DNA from: Massilia arenae
Lineage (GTDB): Bacteria; Pseudomonadota; Gammaproteobacteria; Burkholderiales; Burkholderiaceae_D
Length of the DNA stretch: 64,000 nucleotides
Direction of reading: 5' to 3'
Assembly: GCF_008014745.1 (NCBI RefSeq)
Contig: NZ_VPFD01000013.1
Span: forward strand, 62,001-126,000
The notes under the pieces are model-generated. The model was not told where the DNA came from. It saw only the letters and a list, made by a program, of their open reading frames with translations, and searched no databases. This document shows positions 35,203 to 44,878 of the stretch, piece by piece (positions within the stretch are counted from its first letter, which is position 1; every line of letters starts with the position of its first letter). A program made the translations under genes and the position numbers.

Positions 35203-36009
35203 ATGAAGACGTTGACCCGACTCGCCGCGCTGCTCGCGCTGGCCGCCAGCGTGGGCTGCGCCACGCAGCCCACGGCCACCACCGGCCTGCCCGGCTGGAC
35301 CCTCGAATGGAGCGATGAATTCGACGGCACGGCGCTGGACCGCAGCAAATGGCTCCCCGAGACCGGCGGCCATGGCTGGGGCAACAACGAGATGCAGTTC
35401 TATACCGACCGGCCCGAGAACGTGCGCGTGGAAGACGGCCACCTGGTGATCGAGGCGCGCAAGGAAAGCCATGAAGGCAAGGACTACACCTCGGCGCGGC
35501 TCAAGACGGCCGGGCTGAAGGAAACGCAGTACGGCCGCTACGAGGCGCGCATCAAGGTGCCGAAGGGTCAGGGCATCTGGCCCGCGTTCTGGATGCTGGG
35601 GGCGGACATCGGCCAGGTCGGCTGGCCCAAGAGCGGCGAGATCGACATCATGGAAATCATCGGCAAGGAGCCGGCCAATGCCTACGGCACCCTGCACGGA
35701 CCGGGCTACTCGGGCGAGCACGCGTTCAGCAAAGCCAGCGCACTCCAGGGCGCGGAGTACGGCGACGACTTCCACGTGTTCGCCGTCGAGTGGGAGCCGC
35801 AACAGATCCGCTGGTACCGCGACGGCATCCACTACCACACCGCCACGCCCGCGACGGTCAAGGGAGAGTGGGTGTTCGAGCATCCCTTCTTCGTGCTGCT
35901 GAACCTGGCCGTGGGCGGCTACTGGCCCGGCTATCCGGATGCGACCACGCCGTTCCCGCGCAAGATGCTGGTCGACTACGTGCGCGTGTATCGCAAGGCC
36001 GCGCCCTGA
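35203..36009 (+). CDS. GH16 family endo-beta-1,3-glucanase (laminarinase-like lipoprotein)
   Basis: A 268-residue enzyme with a lipoprotein-type signal (LALAASVGC, Cys19), so it is probably anchored in the outer membrane. The GH16 jelly roll reads EWSDEFDGTALDRSKW, NNEMQFYTDRPENV and YGRYEARIKVPKGQGIWPAFWMLG. The catalytic motif GEIDIMEIIG gives nucleophile Glu146 and acid/base Glu151, the beta-bulge form usual in laminarinases. I start at 35203 because of AAGGAG just upstream. An alternative ATG at 35179 overlaps the deacetylase stop. Confidence 0.94.
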   Translation: MKTLTRLAALLALAASVGCATQPTATTGLPGWTLEWSDEFDGTALDRSKWLPETGGHGWGNNEMQFYTDRPENVRVEDGHLVIEARKESHEGKDYTSARLKTAGLKETQYGRYEARIKVPKGQGIWPAFWMLGADIGQVGWPKSGEIDIMEIIGKEPANAYGTLHGPGYSGEHAFSKASALQGAEYGDDFHVFAVEWEPQQIRWYRDGIHYHTATPATVKGEWVFEHPFFVLLNLAVGGYWPGYPDATTPFPRKMLVDYVRVYRKAAP

Positions 36010-36220
36010 CGACCTGACCGGGCGGCCAGGAATAAGGCCGCCTCCTGCAGACAATCTGCATCGGTGCGAGAATACGGCCAGGCACGCGACCCTGATACAG
36101 GGGGCATGCCAGGACCGATTCGACAATCCCCGATCTTCTTCCCACAGCGAGCACTGACCCGGGCGGCCATTTGCCGTGCGGCGCATCGTTGCGTGTCGAA
36201 GCATCACCTGGAAAGCACCA

Positions 36221-37312
36221 ATGACCGCATTATTCACCCCCTTCACCCTCAAATCCGTCACCCTGCGCAACCGCATCGCGGTGCCGCCGATGTGCCAGTA
36301 CAGCGCCGTCGACGGCGTCACCAATGACTGGCACCTCTCCCACTACGCCTCGATCGCGCGCGGCGGCGCCGGCCTCGTAATCGTCGAAGCCACGGCCGTC
36401 ACGCCGGAAGGCCGCATCACCCCGGGCTGCACCGGCCTGTGGAACGACGGGCAGGTGGCCGGCATGGCCGCCATCGCCGCCGGGATCAAGGCCGCCGGCG
36501 CGGTGGCCGGCATCCAGATCGGCCACGCCGGCCGCAAGGCGAGCGCGAACCGTCCCTGGGACGGCAACGCGCACATTCCGAACGATGCGCCGGACGGCTG
36601 GCAGACCATCGCCCCGTCCGCCCTCGCCTTCGGCGGCGACCTGTCGAAAGTGCCGCAAGAGATGACCCTGGACGACATCGCGCGCGTGCGCCAGGGCTTC
36701 GTCGACTCCGCGCGCCGCGCCCTGGCCGCCGGCTTCGAATGGCTGGAGCTGCACTTCGCCCACGGCTACCTGGCGCAATCCTTCCTGTCGCCGCATTCGA
36801 ACCGCCGCGATGACCAATACGGCGGCGACCTCGATGGCCGCGGACGCTTCCTGCTCGAGACCCTGGCCGCGGTGCGCGAGGTGTGGCCGGAACACCTGCC
36901 GCTGACGGCGCGCATGGGCGTGATCGAATACGACGGCCGCGACGAAGAGACGCTGGCGGAATCGATCGAGCTGACCCGCCGCATGCGCGAGGCCGGCCTG
37001 GACATGTTGAACGTGAGCGTCAACTTCACCGTCCCCGACGTCAAGATTCCCTGGGGTCCGGGCTTCCTGGCGCCGGTCGCCAGGCGCGTGCGGGACGAGG
37101 CCGGCCTGCCGGTGGCGTCATCCTGGTATATCGGCGACCCGCAGGTGGCCAACCAGGCGGTGGTCGGGGAGCAGATCGACCTGGTGATGATCGGCCGCGA
37201 GCACCTGGCCGATCCGCACTACGCCTTCCGCGCGGCCAAGGAGCTGGGCGTCGAGAACCCGTTCGCCATCCTGCCGCCGCAATACGGCTGGTGGCTGGAG
37301 CGCTACCGGTAA
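36221..37312 (+). CDS. Old yellow enzyme family NADH:flavin oxidoreductase (YqjM-like)
   Basis: A 363-residue FMN enzyme that reduces activated C=C bonds. It starts MTALFTPFTLKSVTLRNRIAVPPMCQYSA, and Cys25 in PPMCQYSA is the redox-tuning Cys of the YqjM/thermophilic-like class. QIGHAGRKAS and LHFAHGYLAQSFLSPHSNRR are FMN- and substrate-site blocks. The start at 36221 removes 15 poor upstream residues. The last 10 bases overlap the convergent tadD-like gene. No metabolic partner is nearby. Confidence 0.93.
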   Translation: MTALFTPFTLKSVTLRNRIAVPPMCQYSAVDGVTNDWHLSHYASIARGGAGLVIVEATAVTPEGRITPGCTGLWNDGQVAGMAAIAAGIKAAGAVAGIQIGHAGRKASANRPWDGNAHIPNDAPDGWQTIAPSALAFGGDLSKVPQEMTLDDIARVRQGFVDSARRALAAGFEWLELHFAHGYLAQSFLSPHSNRRDDQYGGDLDGRGRFLLETLAAVREVWPEHLPLTARMGVIEYDGRDEETLAESIELTRRMREAGLDMLNVSVNFTVPDVKIPWGPGFLAPVARRVRDEAGLPVASSWYIGDPQVANQAVVGEQIDLVMIGREHLADPHYAFRAAKELGVENPFAILPPQYGWWLERYR

Positions 37313-38364
37313 GCCAGCCGCTGCCCGTCCGCGGCCGACGCGGGCGGGGCCAGGCGCAGGGCCGTGCCGTGGCGCGCCAGGTCGCGGCCCAGCACCAGCC
37401 GCAGGTTGACGGGCGCGCCGGGGTCGACTTCGCGCAGTTGGGTGCTGCCCAGGCGCTGCGCCAGCCTGCGCGCGGCGTCGGCATGCGACGCCTCGTACTC
37501 GATGCGGGTGTGCGACACCGTGAAGCCCGGTTCGTTCGACAGGCGCGTCACCCGGATGCCCGGTTCGTCGATGCGGTTCGACAGCGCGCGCGCCATGCCG
37601 GTCACGCCATTGCCGTTGCGGATCTCCAGGCGCGCCACCGCAGCCGGAGCCGGCGCCTCGCGTGCCTCATGCGCCACGCGCGCCGCATCCACCCGCCGTA
37701 ACTCCATCATGCCGTCCAGGCCGACGTGGATATAGGACTGGGACCAGTCGGGCTGGGCCTGCGGCTTTGGCGCGGCCAGGGCCTGGCCGAGCGGCGCCAC
37801 CTCGGTCTTGCCGCCGGCGGCGGCGAAGTCCGCGCGCAGGTCGTGCTGGCGCAGCGCCGCTGCCTGCCGGTGCATCTGCACAGCGCGCTCGGGATGTCCC
37901 GATGCCGCCAGGGCGTCGCCCAGCAGCTGCCAGGCGCGCGGATTGAGCGGGTCGAGCAGGCAGGCCCGTTCGAGCGCGCCCCGCGCTTCCTCATGTTCGC
38001 CATTGAGCAGGTAAGCCTGCCCCAGGTTGGCGAACAGGTAAGCCTTGCCAGGTCCCGCATCCAGGCCGATCGACGCGGTCAGCTCGCGCCAGATGGCGAT
38101 CGCCGGTTCCAGTTCGCGTCCTTCGGCGTGCAGGGTCGCCAGGCCGTTGCGCGCGCCGGGATGGCCGGGTTCCAGCCGCAGCACGGCTTCGTAGGCGGCG
38201 CGCGCGCCGTCCGGCTGTTGCGCCAGGTGCTGGGCGCGGCCGGTGCGATAGATGTCGTCGGCCTGCGCGCCGGTGTCCAGGGCAGCGCGCCAGCCGAACG
38301 GCGAGCAGGCCATCAGGCCGGCGCACAGCAGCGCCAGGCGGGTCATCTCGAGGGTGCGTCGCAT
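37303..38364 (-). CDS. tadD: TadD-like TPR lipoprotein with C-terminal LytR_C-type domain
   Basis: A 353-residue exported protein. A lipobox-like signal (LALLCAGLMACSP) is followed by several tetratricopeptide repeats (about 35-190), then a linker. A C-terminal domain (about 245-340) of the LytR_cpsA_psr C-terminal kind follows: ARLEIRNGNGVTGMARALSNRI. TPR proteins of this type are called TadD in Flp/Tad pilus loci and help assemble the outer-membrane part. It is the last gene of the locus, 12 bases after tadC. Confidence 0.85.
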   Translation of the reverse strand: MRRTLEMTRLALLCAGLMACSPFGWRAALDTGAQADDIYRTGRAQHLAQQPDGARAAYEAVLRLEPGHPGARNGLATLHAEGRELEPAIAIWRELTASIGLDAGPGKAYLFANLGQAYLLNGEHEEARGALERACLLDPLNPRAWQLLGDALAASGHPERAVQMHRQAAALRQHDLRADFAAAGGKTEVAPLGQALAAPKPQAQPDWSQSYIHVGLDGMMELRRVDAARVAHEAREAPAPAAVARLEIRNGNGVTGMARALSNRIDEPGIRVTRLSNEPGFTVSHTRIEYEASHADAARRLAQRLGSTQLREVDPGAPVNLRLVLGRDLARHGTALRLAPPASAADGQRLAYR

Positions 38365-38376
38365 GGATTGCTCCTT

Positions 38377-39312
38377 TCAGCGCGCGAATGGCATGGAACC
38401 CAGGGTGCGCGAGATCTGGATCGCGGCCGGCCCGAGCAGGACCATCAGCAGCGTCGGGAAAATACAGAAGATCAGCGGGAACAGCAGCTTGAGGCCAATC
38501 TTGGCGGCGGTTTCCTCGGCCATCACGCGCCGCTTGTGGCGCAGGTTCTCGGCATGCACGCGCAGCGAGTCGCCGACGCTGGTGCCGAAGCGCTCGGACT
38601 GGATCAGCATCGCGACCAGGGTGTCGACGTCGTCCACGCCCGAGCGCAGCGCGAAGTTGCGCAGCGCCTTTTCCTTGGAAAAGCCCGCGCGCATCTCCAT
38701 CAGCACCAGTTGCAGCTCCTGCGACAGCACCACGCTCTTGATGTGGATTTCGGCCGCCACCTTGACCAAGGCCCGCTCCAGGCTCAGGCCGGCCTCGACG
38801 CAGACGGTCAGTAGGTCGAGCGCGTCGGGGATGGTCTCGAAGATCTCGCGCCGGCGCCGCTGCACCAGGCGCTCGAGCACCACGTTCGGCGCGTAGTAGC
38901 CGAAAGCGGCGCCCAGCAGCAGGATGCCCAGCACCTTGCTGCCGCCCAGGGACGAGCCATACAGCACCAGGAATGGCGCGCACAAGGCCGGCACCAGCAG
39001 CGCCAGCGCGGTCTTGGACGCGAAGTACAGCGTCGGCGCCGACGGGTGGCGCCAGCCGGCGTTCATGAAGCGGGTGCGCAGGGTCGATTTTTCCCAGCCT
39101 TCCTCGGGGATCGACAGCCTGGTGAGGGGGCGGGCGACGCTGGCGACGCGCTCGATCCAGCGCACCCCCGCTTCCGGTCCGGCGCGCGGGCCCAGGAAGC
39201 GGCGCAGGCGCTCGCGCAGGGCCAGCGGCGCGAACAGCACCAGCGCGACCCAGGCCAGCAGGCAGACGACGGCGAAGACGATCAGCAGGAAAACCAGTTG
39301 GGAAGAAGTCAT
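38377..39312 (-). CDS. tadC: Flp pilus assembly inner-membrane protein TadC
   Basis: A 311-residue polytopic protein of the type II secretion F (GspF) family. The N-terminal helix [27 protein letters not shown] is followed by the cytoplasmic F domain ([31 protein letters not shown]), and the C-terminal helix pair is [21 protein letters not shown]. With TadB it forms the platform that the TadA/CpaF ATPase drives. It lies 7 bases after tadB. Confidence 0.92.
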   Translation of the reverse strand: MTSSQLVFLLIVFAVVCLLAWVALVLFAPLALRERLRRFLGPRAGPEAGVRWIERVASVARPLTRLSIPEEGWEKSTLRTRFMNAGWRHPSAPTLYFASKTALALLVPALCAPFLVLYGSSLGGSKVLGILLLGAAFGYYAPNVVLERLVQRRRREIFETIPDALDLLTVCVEAGLSLERALVKVAAEIHIKSVVLSQELQLVLMEMRAGFSKEKALRNFALRSGVDDVDTLVAMLIQSERFGTSVGDSLRVHAENLRHKRRVMAEETAAKIGLKLLFPLIFCIFPTLLMVLLGPAAIQISRTLGSMPFAR

Positions 39313-39319
39313 GGGAGCC

Positions 39320-40312
39320 TCACACGCGGATGCGGATGGTCTTGCGCAGCCACAGCACGCCGAACACGATCATGCCCAGGCCGTACCACAGCAGGCGCAC
39401 CCCGGATGGATCGGTCCACAGCATGCGCACGTAGTCCGGGCTGCTGACCAGCATCACGCCCATCACGCCGAACGGCAGCAGGCCCAGGATCCAGGCCGAC
39501 ATGCGGCCCTCGGCCGACAGCACGCGCACGTGCGCCACCAGCTTCAGTCGGGCGCGGATGATCTGGCTGATGTTGCCGAGAATTTCAGCCAGGTTGCCGC
39601 CCGATTCGCGCTGGATCAGCACCGCGATGATCAGGTAGCGCAGGTCGGTCAGCGGGATGCGTTCGGCCAGGCCGTGCAGGGCCTCGTTCATCGGCACACC
39701 ATAGTTGATTTCCTCGCGCGTGATGCGGAACTCGCCGGCCAGCGGCTCGGGCAGTTCGTTGCCGACGATTTGCAGCACGTTGGTGAACGAGTGGCCGGCG
39801 CGCAGCGCTCGCGCGATGAAGTCGGCCGCCTCGGGCAGCTGGTGCTCGATGCGCACCAGGCGCCGCATGCGCATGCGGTGCAGCAGCCACCAGGGCAGGA
39901 ACAGGCCGCCGATGCAGGCCAGCAGGCGTGCCGGCAACGGCACCTGGACCGCGCTGACGGCGCCCGACGTGAACACCAGGGCCGCCACCAGGCAGCCGAG
40001 CGAGCCGGCGAGGAACTGGCCCACCGACCAGGTGGCGCCGGCCTGCACCAGCAGCGCATCGATGCGCTGCGCCAGCCTGAAGCGATGCAGCAGGCGGTCC
40101 AGCGCCGGGAAGCGGCTGTAGCGGCGCTGCTTGAGGATCGAGATCCGTTCGCCGCCGCGGGCATTCACCCCGCCGGACATGATTTGCAGGCGGCGTGCGA
40201 TGCGGCGCGCCGCCGCGCCATGGGTGCTCATCCACCACAGATAGAAGCCCTCGACCGCCAGGATCACGGCCGCGAACAGCAGCACCACGAAGCCATAGAA
40301 CAAGCCGTCCAT
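39320..40312 (-). CDS. tadB: Flp pilus assembly inner-membrane protein TadB
   Basis: A 330-residue protein of the GspF family and partner of TadC. It has N-terminal helices, then the F domain ([47 protein letters not shown] and [24 protein letters not shown]) and two C-terminal helices. The tadB-tadC pair after cpaF is the standard Flp/Tad order. The gap to cpaF is 23 bases. Confidence 0.92.
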   Translation of the reverse strand: MDGLFYGFVVLLFAAVILAVEGFYLWWMSTHGAAARRIARRLQIMSGGVNARGGERISILKQRRYSRFPALDRLLHRFRLAQRIDALLVQAGATWSVGQFLAGSLGCLVAALVFTSGAVSAVQVPLPARLLACIGGLFLPWWLLHRMRMRRLVRIEHQLPEAADFIARALRAGHSFTNVLQIVGNELPEPLAGEFRITREEINYGVPMNEALHGLAERIPLTDLRYLIIAVLIQRESGGNLAEILGNISQIIRARLKLVAHVRVLSAEGRMSAWILGLLPFGVMGVMLVSSPDYVRMLWTDPSGVRLLWYGLGMIVFGVLWLRKTIRIRV

Positions 40313-40335
40313 ATGCGCGCCCCCAGTGGATCGGT

Positions 40336-41688
40336 TCAGTCAAACCTGCGGTCGGGATCGAAGGAATCGTCCGATACCGGGACCCCGAACAGCTTGAGGC
40401 GGTCGGCGAAGCGCGGGCGCACACCGGTGGCGCTGAAGTGGCCCAGCACCTTGCCGTCGACGTCCACCCCGCTCTGCTCGAAGCGGAAGATCTCCTGCAT
40501 CGAGATGATCTCGCCCTCCATGCCGGTGATTTCCTGCAGGCTGACCAGCTTGCGCGTGCCGTCGGTCAGGCGCGAGACCTGCACCACCACCGTCACCGCC
40601 GACACGATCTGCTGGCGGATCGCGCGCGGCGTCAGGTTCACCGCCGCCATGCTGACCATGTTCTCCAGCCGCGACAGCGCGTCGCGCGGGGTGTTCGAGT
40701 GGATCGTGGCCAGCGATCCTTCGTGGCCGGTGTTCATCGCCTGCAGCATGTCGAGCGCTTCCGGGCCGCGCACCTCGCCCAGGATGATGCGGTCGGGCCG
40801 CATCCGCAGCGCGTTGCGCACCAGCGCACGCTGCGGCACCTCGCCCTTGCCCTCGATATTCGGCGGCCGCGTCTCCAGGCGCACCACGTGGGGCTGGCGC
40901 AGCTGCAGCTCGGCCGCGTCCTCGATCGTCACCACCCGTTCGTTGGCCGGGATGAAACCCGAGATCAGGTTGAGCAAGGTGGTCTTGCCGCTGCCGGTGC
41001 CGCCCGAGATCAGGATGTTGACCTTGGCCGTGCCCAGCCCTTCCAGCACCCGGATCATGGGCGTGGTCATGCTTTTATAGTCGAGCAGGTTCTGCACCGT
41101 CAGCGGGCTGCCGCCGAAGCGGCGGATCGACAGGATCGGCCCGTCCACCGCCAGCGGCGGAATGATCGCATTCACCCGCGATCCGTCCGGCAGCCTGGCG
41201 TCGACCATCGGGCTCGACTCGTCCACCCGGCGGCCCACGCGCGAGACGATCTTTTCGATGATCTTCATCAGGTGGGCGTTGTCGTGGAAGGTGATCTCGG
41301 TCAGCTCCAGCCGGCCGTGGCGCTCGACGTAGACCTTGTTGGAGGTATTGACCAGGATGTCCGAGATCGAGGGGTCGGACAGCAGCGGTTCGAGCGGGCC
41401 GAAGCCCAGCATCTCGTGCTGGATGTCGAGCACCAGGTGGTGCCGCTCGTGCTGGTTGAGGACGATGCGCTCGTCCTCGATGATGCGCTGGACCAGCAGC
41501 GCCAGCTCGTGCTTGAACTGCTCGGCGGTCAGGCGCTTGAGCCGCTCCAGGTCGATCCGGTCGAGGATCATCTGGTGCATCAGCTTCTTGAGTTCCTGGT
41601 AGGCCTGGTTCGGCGCATCCTGCAGCTCGGCGCCGTCGCCGGTGATGCGCTCCTGGCCGGACAAGGCAAGTCGTTCGCGAAGGGACAT
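40336..41688 (-). CDS. cpaF: Flp pilus assembly ATPase TadA/CpaF
   Basis: A 450-residue cytoplasmic secretion ATPase that powers pilin assembly. It has an N-terminal helical domain, then Walker [16 protein letters not shown], the Asp box [12 protein letters not shown], the Walker B region [16 protein letters not shown] and the His box [14 protein letters not shown]. It starts at 41688 ([10 protein letters not shown]). The longer in-frame start adds 30 residues unlike the family. It lies 43 bases after cpaE. Confidence 0.95.
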   Translation of the reverse strand: MSLRERLALSGQERITGDGAELQDAPNQAYQELKKLMHQMILDRIDLERLKRLTAEQFKHELALLVQRIIEDERIVLNQHERHHLVLDIQHEMLGFGPLEPLLSDPSISDILVNTSNKVYVERHGRLELTEITFHDNAHLMKIIEKIVSRVGRRVDESSPMVDARLPDGSRVNAIIPPLAVDGPILSIRRFGGSPLTVQNLLDYKSMTTPMIRVLEGLGTAKVNILISGGTGSGKTTLLNLISGFIPANERVVTIEDAAELQLRQPHVVRLETRPPNIEGKGEVPQRALVRNALRMRPDRIILGEVRGPEALDMLQAMNTGHEGSLATIHSNTPRDALSRLENMVSMAAVNLTPRAIRQQIVSAVTVVVQVSRLTDGTRKLVSLQEITGMEGEIISMQEIFRFEQSGVDVDGKVLGHFSATGVRPRFADRLKLFGVPVSDDSFDPDRRFD

Positions 41689-41731
41689 TTTGTGTCTTTC
41701 GTGGCTGGAGCAATAATGGATCAGTGATGGA

Positions 41732-42907
41732 TCAGTAATCCGCGTCCTGGCGCCCGAACAGGCGATCCAGCAGGCCACGGCTTTCCTGGACCCGGTGCGC
41801 GGTCACCAGCTCGACCATCTCGGCCAGGCTGCGCGCGGCAAAGCTCGAGCGCGACAGCTGCAGCACCGGCACGCCCTGGTTCACCGAATCGGTCACCGCG
41901 ACGTAGTCGTTGGGGAAGGTGTGCACCACCTCGCAGCCGAGCGCCGCATGCAGGTCTTGCAAGCGCAGCTTGCCGCCCTTCTCGTAGCGGTTGACGATCA
42001 GGCGGATGTTGTCCAGCACGTAGCCCAGCGAGCGGAAGATGTCGAGCAGGCGCCGCGCGTCGCGGATGTCGGGCAGCGCCAGCTGCAGCACCGGATAGAT
42101 GGTGTCGGTGACGTCCAGCGCGCGCAGCGACACCGCGTCGATCTGGCGCCCGACGTCGAGCAACACATAGTCGTAGTTCTGGCGCGCCACGCGCAGGATG
42201 GTGTCGATGTGCTCCGGCCTGGCCTCTTTCGCGTGGCCGGGATCGTCGGCCGCGGCCAGCACGCCGAAACCCGGCGTGACGTGCACCAGGCACGATTCGA
42301 GGAAGGGCCCGTCCACGCGCGCGATCTGGGCGCACACGTCCGACATCGTCATGGCCGGCTTCTGGTCCGACACGTACAGGGCGGCGTCGCCGAACTGGCC
42401 GTGCAGGTCGATCAGCAAGACCTTCTTGCCCGCCAGCGTGGCCAGCGCATAGCCGAAGTTGGCCGAGATGAAGGTGGCGCCGCTGCCGCCCTTGCAGGCG
42501 ATGAAGGCCAGCACCTTGCCTTCGCGCAGGCTCGATACGCCGGCCGCGGTGGCGATCCGGTCCATCGCCTCGTGGAAGGCGCGGTGCACCAGCGGCAATT
42601 GCAGCAGCTCGCGCACGCCGGCGCGCATGGCGGTGATCAACAGGTCGGGCTGGTGCTGGTTAGTCAGCAGCATCAGCTGCGAATCCGGGTACTGGCGGCC
42701 CAGGCGCTCGAGCAGGCTCGATTCGGAAGGTTCCAGCCCGCTGGCGTCGACGATCACCAGTTGCGGGGCGTCGGCTTCGGGGCGGTCGAGCGCCTCGCGC
42801 AGGCTGGCGCGGGTGGCGGCCAGGTGCAGGGGCGGCACCCGCGCCGCGCCCTGCGAGGCCAGCTCCGCGTACAAGTGGCTGTCACGGCTGATCAGGAGCG
42901 CTCTCAT
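41732..42907 (-). CDS. cpaE: Flp pilus assembly protein CpaE/TadZ (MinD-like ATPase with receiver-like domain)
   Basis: A 391-residue protein that positions the pilus. Residues 1-120 form a response-regulator-like fold (MRALLISRDSHLYAEL to QLVIVDASGLE and LMLLTNQ), probably a pseudo-receiver. From about 140 a MinD/ParA ATPase follows, with a deviant Walker A in ACKGGSGATFISANFGYALA and VLLIDLHGQFGDAALYV. The chosen ATG at 42907 gives the expected N-terminus. It lies between the CpaD-like gene and cpaF. Confidence 0.92.
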   Translation of the reverse strand: MRALLISRDSHLYAELASQGAARVPPLHLAATRASLREALDRPEADAPQLVIVDASGLEPSESSLLERLGRQYPDSQLMLLTNQHQPDLLITAMRAGVRELLQLPLVHRAFHEAMDRIATAAGVSSLREGKVLAFIACKGGSGATFISANFGYALATLAGKKVLLIDLHGQFGDAALYVSDQKPAMTMSDVCAQIARVDGPFLESCLVHVTPGFGVLAAADDPGHAKEARPEHIDTILRVARQNYDYVLLDVGRQIDAVSLRALDVTDTIYPVLQLALPDIRDARRLLDIFRSLGYVLDNIRLIVNRYEKGGKLRLQDLHAALGCEVVHTFPNDYVAVTDSVNQGVPVLQLSRSSFAARSLAEMVELVTAHRVQESRGLLDRLFGRQDADY

Positions 42908-42947
42908 GGCAGCCCCGGACGGAGGACGTTCGTTGCGCGCGCGTCCA

Positions 42948-43214
42948 TCACTGGTCCACCATCGCCGCTGGCGGCCCAAGTTCCGGCCGGGCGAACGAGC
43001 GCTGGTAGTTGTCGATGGCGGCGCGCGCGGCGCGGCCATCGAGGCCCAGGGCGGGATTGCTGGCGGCGGCGCTCGGGTCGATCACCTGGGCCGCCAGGTT
43101 GTTGCGGGTGGCGGCGCCGAAGCGAGCATCCCAGTCTGGCGTGGTCGAGACGCACCCCGGCGCGCCGCAGGCGAGCAGCGCCAGCGCCGCCCATCGTGTG
43201 AATATGGTTCGCAT
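42948..43214 (-). CDS. Short CpaD-like pilus lipoprotein
   Basis: An 88-residue exported protein with a lipobox-type signal (ALLACGAPGC, Cys21). The mature part contains FGAATRNNLAAQVIDPSAA and LDGRAARAAIDNYQRSF. This resembles the C-terminal part of CpaD pilus proteins, which as I recall read FGCATQANLAAMVADPRDL, here with Ala in place of Cys. The large N-terminal CpaD domain is absent. The place between secretin (14-base gap) and cpaE (40-base gap) is where cpaD stands in Flp loci, so I infer a reduced CpaD. Confidence 0.7.
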   Translation of the reverse strand: MRTIFTRWAALALLACGAPGCVSTTPDWDARFGAATRNNLAAQVIDPSAAASNPALGLDGRAARAAIDNYQRSFARPELGPPAAMVDQ

Positions 43215-43228
43215 CGCATTCCCCTATA

Positions 43229-44860
43229 TCAGTTCGAAGCCGCCGGCGTCAGTTCGAAGCGTCCGGTTTCCACGCCTGCGGTCTGCCCCGCGGCCGTTGG
43301 CGTGGCCGGCGCACCGGCAGGCGCAGCGGCGGGCGACTCCCCTTCCAGCCGCCCGCCCAGCATCAGGCCGGCGCGCGACGGCACGACATGGCCGTCGGTG
43401 GGCAAAACGTGGCTGCCGCCCGGCAGCGGCTTGACCAGGCGCGCCGTGATCACGAACACCAGCTCGGTGCGGTCCTGCTGGTAGTCGGTGCTGCGAAACA
43501 GCGCGCCCAGCACCGGAATGTCTCCCAGGCCGGGCAAGCCCTTCATATTGGCGATCAGGTTGTTGCGCACCAGGCCGCCGATCGCGAAGCTCTGGCCGTC
43601 GTGCAGCTGCACCGTGGTGCTGGCGCGGCGCGTAGTCACCAGCGGCATGATGGCGGTGCCGGTGATGCCGTTGGCGGTGATGCCGATCCCTTCGCGCGAC
43701 AGTTCGGACACCTCGGGCGCCACCTTCAGGTTGATGCGCCCACCTGCCAGCACGGTCGGGGTGAAGCGCACGCCGATCCCGAATTCCTTCTCTTCCAGCG
43801 TGACGCGGTCGTCGTCCTGCGACACCGGGATGTAGAACTTGCCGCCGGCCAGGAAGGAACCTTCCTGGCCGCTGATGGCCAGCACGTTCGGCTCGGCCAG
43901 GATGCGCACCAGGCCATCGAGCTTGTCGGCCTCGATGGCGAAGCGGTTGCCATTGGTCTTGAGTCCCGACAGGCTGCCGCGCGCCAGGCCGCTCAGGAAA
44001 TCGGTGGCCAGGGTGGTGGTCCAGCTGCCGGAGCCGAAACTGAAGCGGGTGCCGGTCTCGAGCCGTTCGAGCAGGGTGCGCGAGACCTCGGCCACCTTGA
44101 CCTCGAGCTGCACCTGCTGCGGGGCGCTCACCGCCAGCAGGTTGACCACCCGGGCGCCGGCGCCGCCCGCCCCGCCACCGCCGCCGCCGCCGCCGCCGCC
44201 GGCGCCACTCCTTCCCACCACGATCACGCCGTCGGTATCGTTTTCCTTGTCGGCCGCCGGCAGCTGGCGCAGCGGGCGCCGCACGTAGGCGCCGGCCAGT
44301 TCCACCGCGCGCTGCACGGCGGTGGCGTCGCTGACGGTGCCGGTCAGGATCAGGCTGTCGTTGGCCGCCATCACGCGGATGTCCTGCTCGTCCGGCATCG
44401 CGGCCTTGAGCGTGGCTTCCAGTCCGCTCGGGTCCATCGCGATGGTGATGTCGATCACGCTGCACAAGCCGCTGCGGCCCTGCACGATCATATTGGTGCT
44501 GCCGACGTCGACGCCGGCGATGTACAAGGTGTCGGGGGCGACCAGCATGGCCTGCACCACGGCCGGGTTGCCGACGCTGCGCCGGGCCACCTTTTCGGGC
44601 AGGCGCAGCATGGTCGACTTGCCCATCTGGAGCGCCATCGCGGCCGGCCGCGCCGCCTCGCCGCGGCAGCCTTCGGTGATGTGCGCGGGCGGCTCGCTCG
44701 CGGTGCGGGCCGGCGCCGCTTTCTTCGACGCCGGCTTCGGTTCAGCCGCCTTCTGCGCGGCGGCGGTGGCGGGCGCCGCAGTGGCCAGGGCAGGGCCTGC
44801 CAGCGCTGCAAGGACGGCGACAAGGGAAGCACGCAATATGATCGAGGGACGTCGTTTCAT
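43229..44860 (-). CDS. cpaC: Flp pilus outer-membrane secretin CpaC/RcpA
   Basis: A 543-residue secretin that forms the outer-membrane channel. It has a signal peptide (about 1-28), a Lys/Ala-rich stretch, the pilus-specific N-domain (KSTMLRLPEKVARRSVGNPAVVQAM), a BON-like segment (DSLILTGTVSDATAVQRAVELA) and the type II/III secretin domain from about 230 (VQLEVKVAEVSRTLLERLETG to ELVFVITARLVKPLPGG). Near residues 205-222 there is a run of ten glycines. It lies 18 bases after cpaB. Confidence 0.93.
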   Translation of the reverse strand: MKRRPSIILRASLVAVLAALAGPALATAAPATAAAQKAAEPKPASKKAAPARTASEPPAHITEGCRGEAARPAAMALQMGKSTMLRLPEKVARRSVGNPAVVQAMLVAPDTLYIAGVDVGSTNMIVQGRSGLCSVIDITIAMDPSGLEATLKAAMPDEQDIRVMAANDSLILTGTVSDATAVQRAVELAGAYVRRPLRQLPAADKENDTDGVIVVGRSGAGGGGGGGGGGAGGAGARVVNLLAVSAPQQVQLEVKVAEVSRTLLERLETGTRFSFGSGSWTTTLATDFLSGLARGSLSGLKTNGNRFAIEADKLDGLVRILAEPNVLAISGQEGSFLAGGKFYIPVSQDDDRVTLEEKEFGIGVRFTPTVLAGGRINLKVAPEVSELSREGIGITANGITGTAIMPLVTTRRASTTVQLHDGQSFAIGGLVRNNLIANMKGLPGLGDIPVLGALFRSTDYQQDRTELVFVITARLVKPLPGGSHVLPTDGHVVPSRAGLMLGGRLEGESPAAAPAGAPATPTAAGQTAGVETGRFELTPAASN

Positions 44861-44878
44861 GATCGATCCAGTCGGTGG

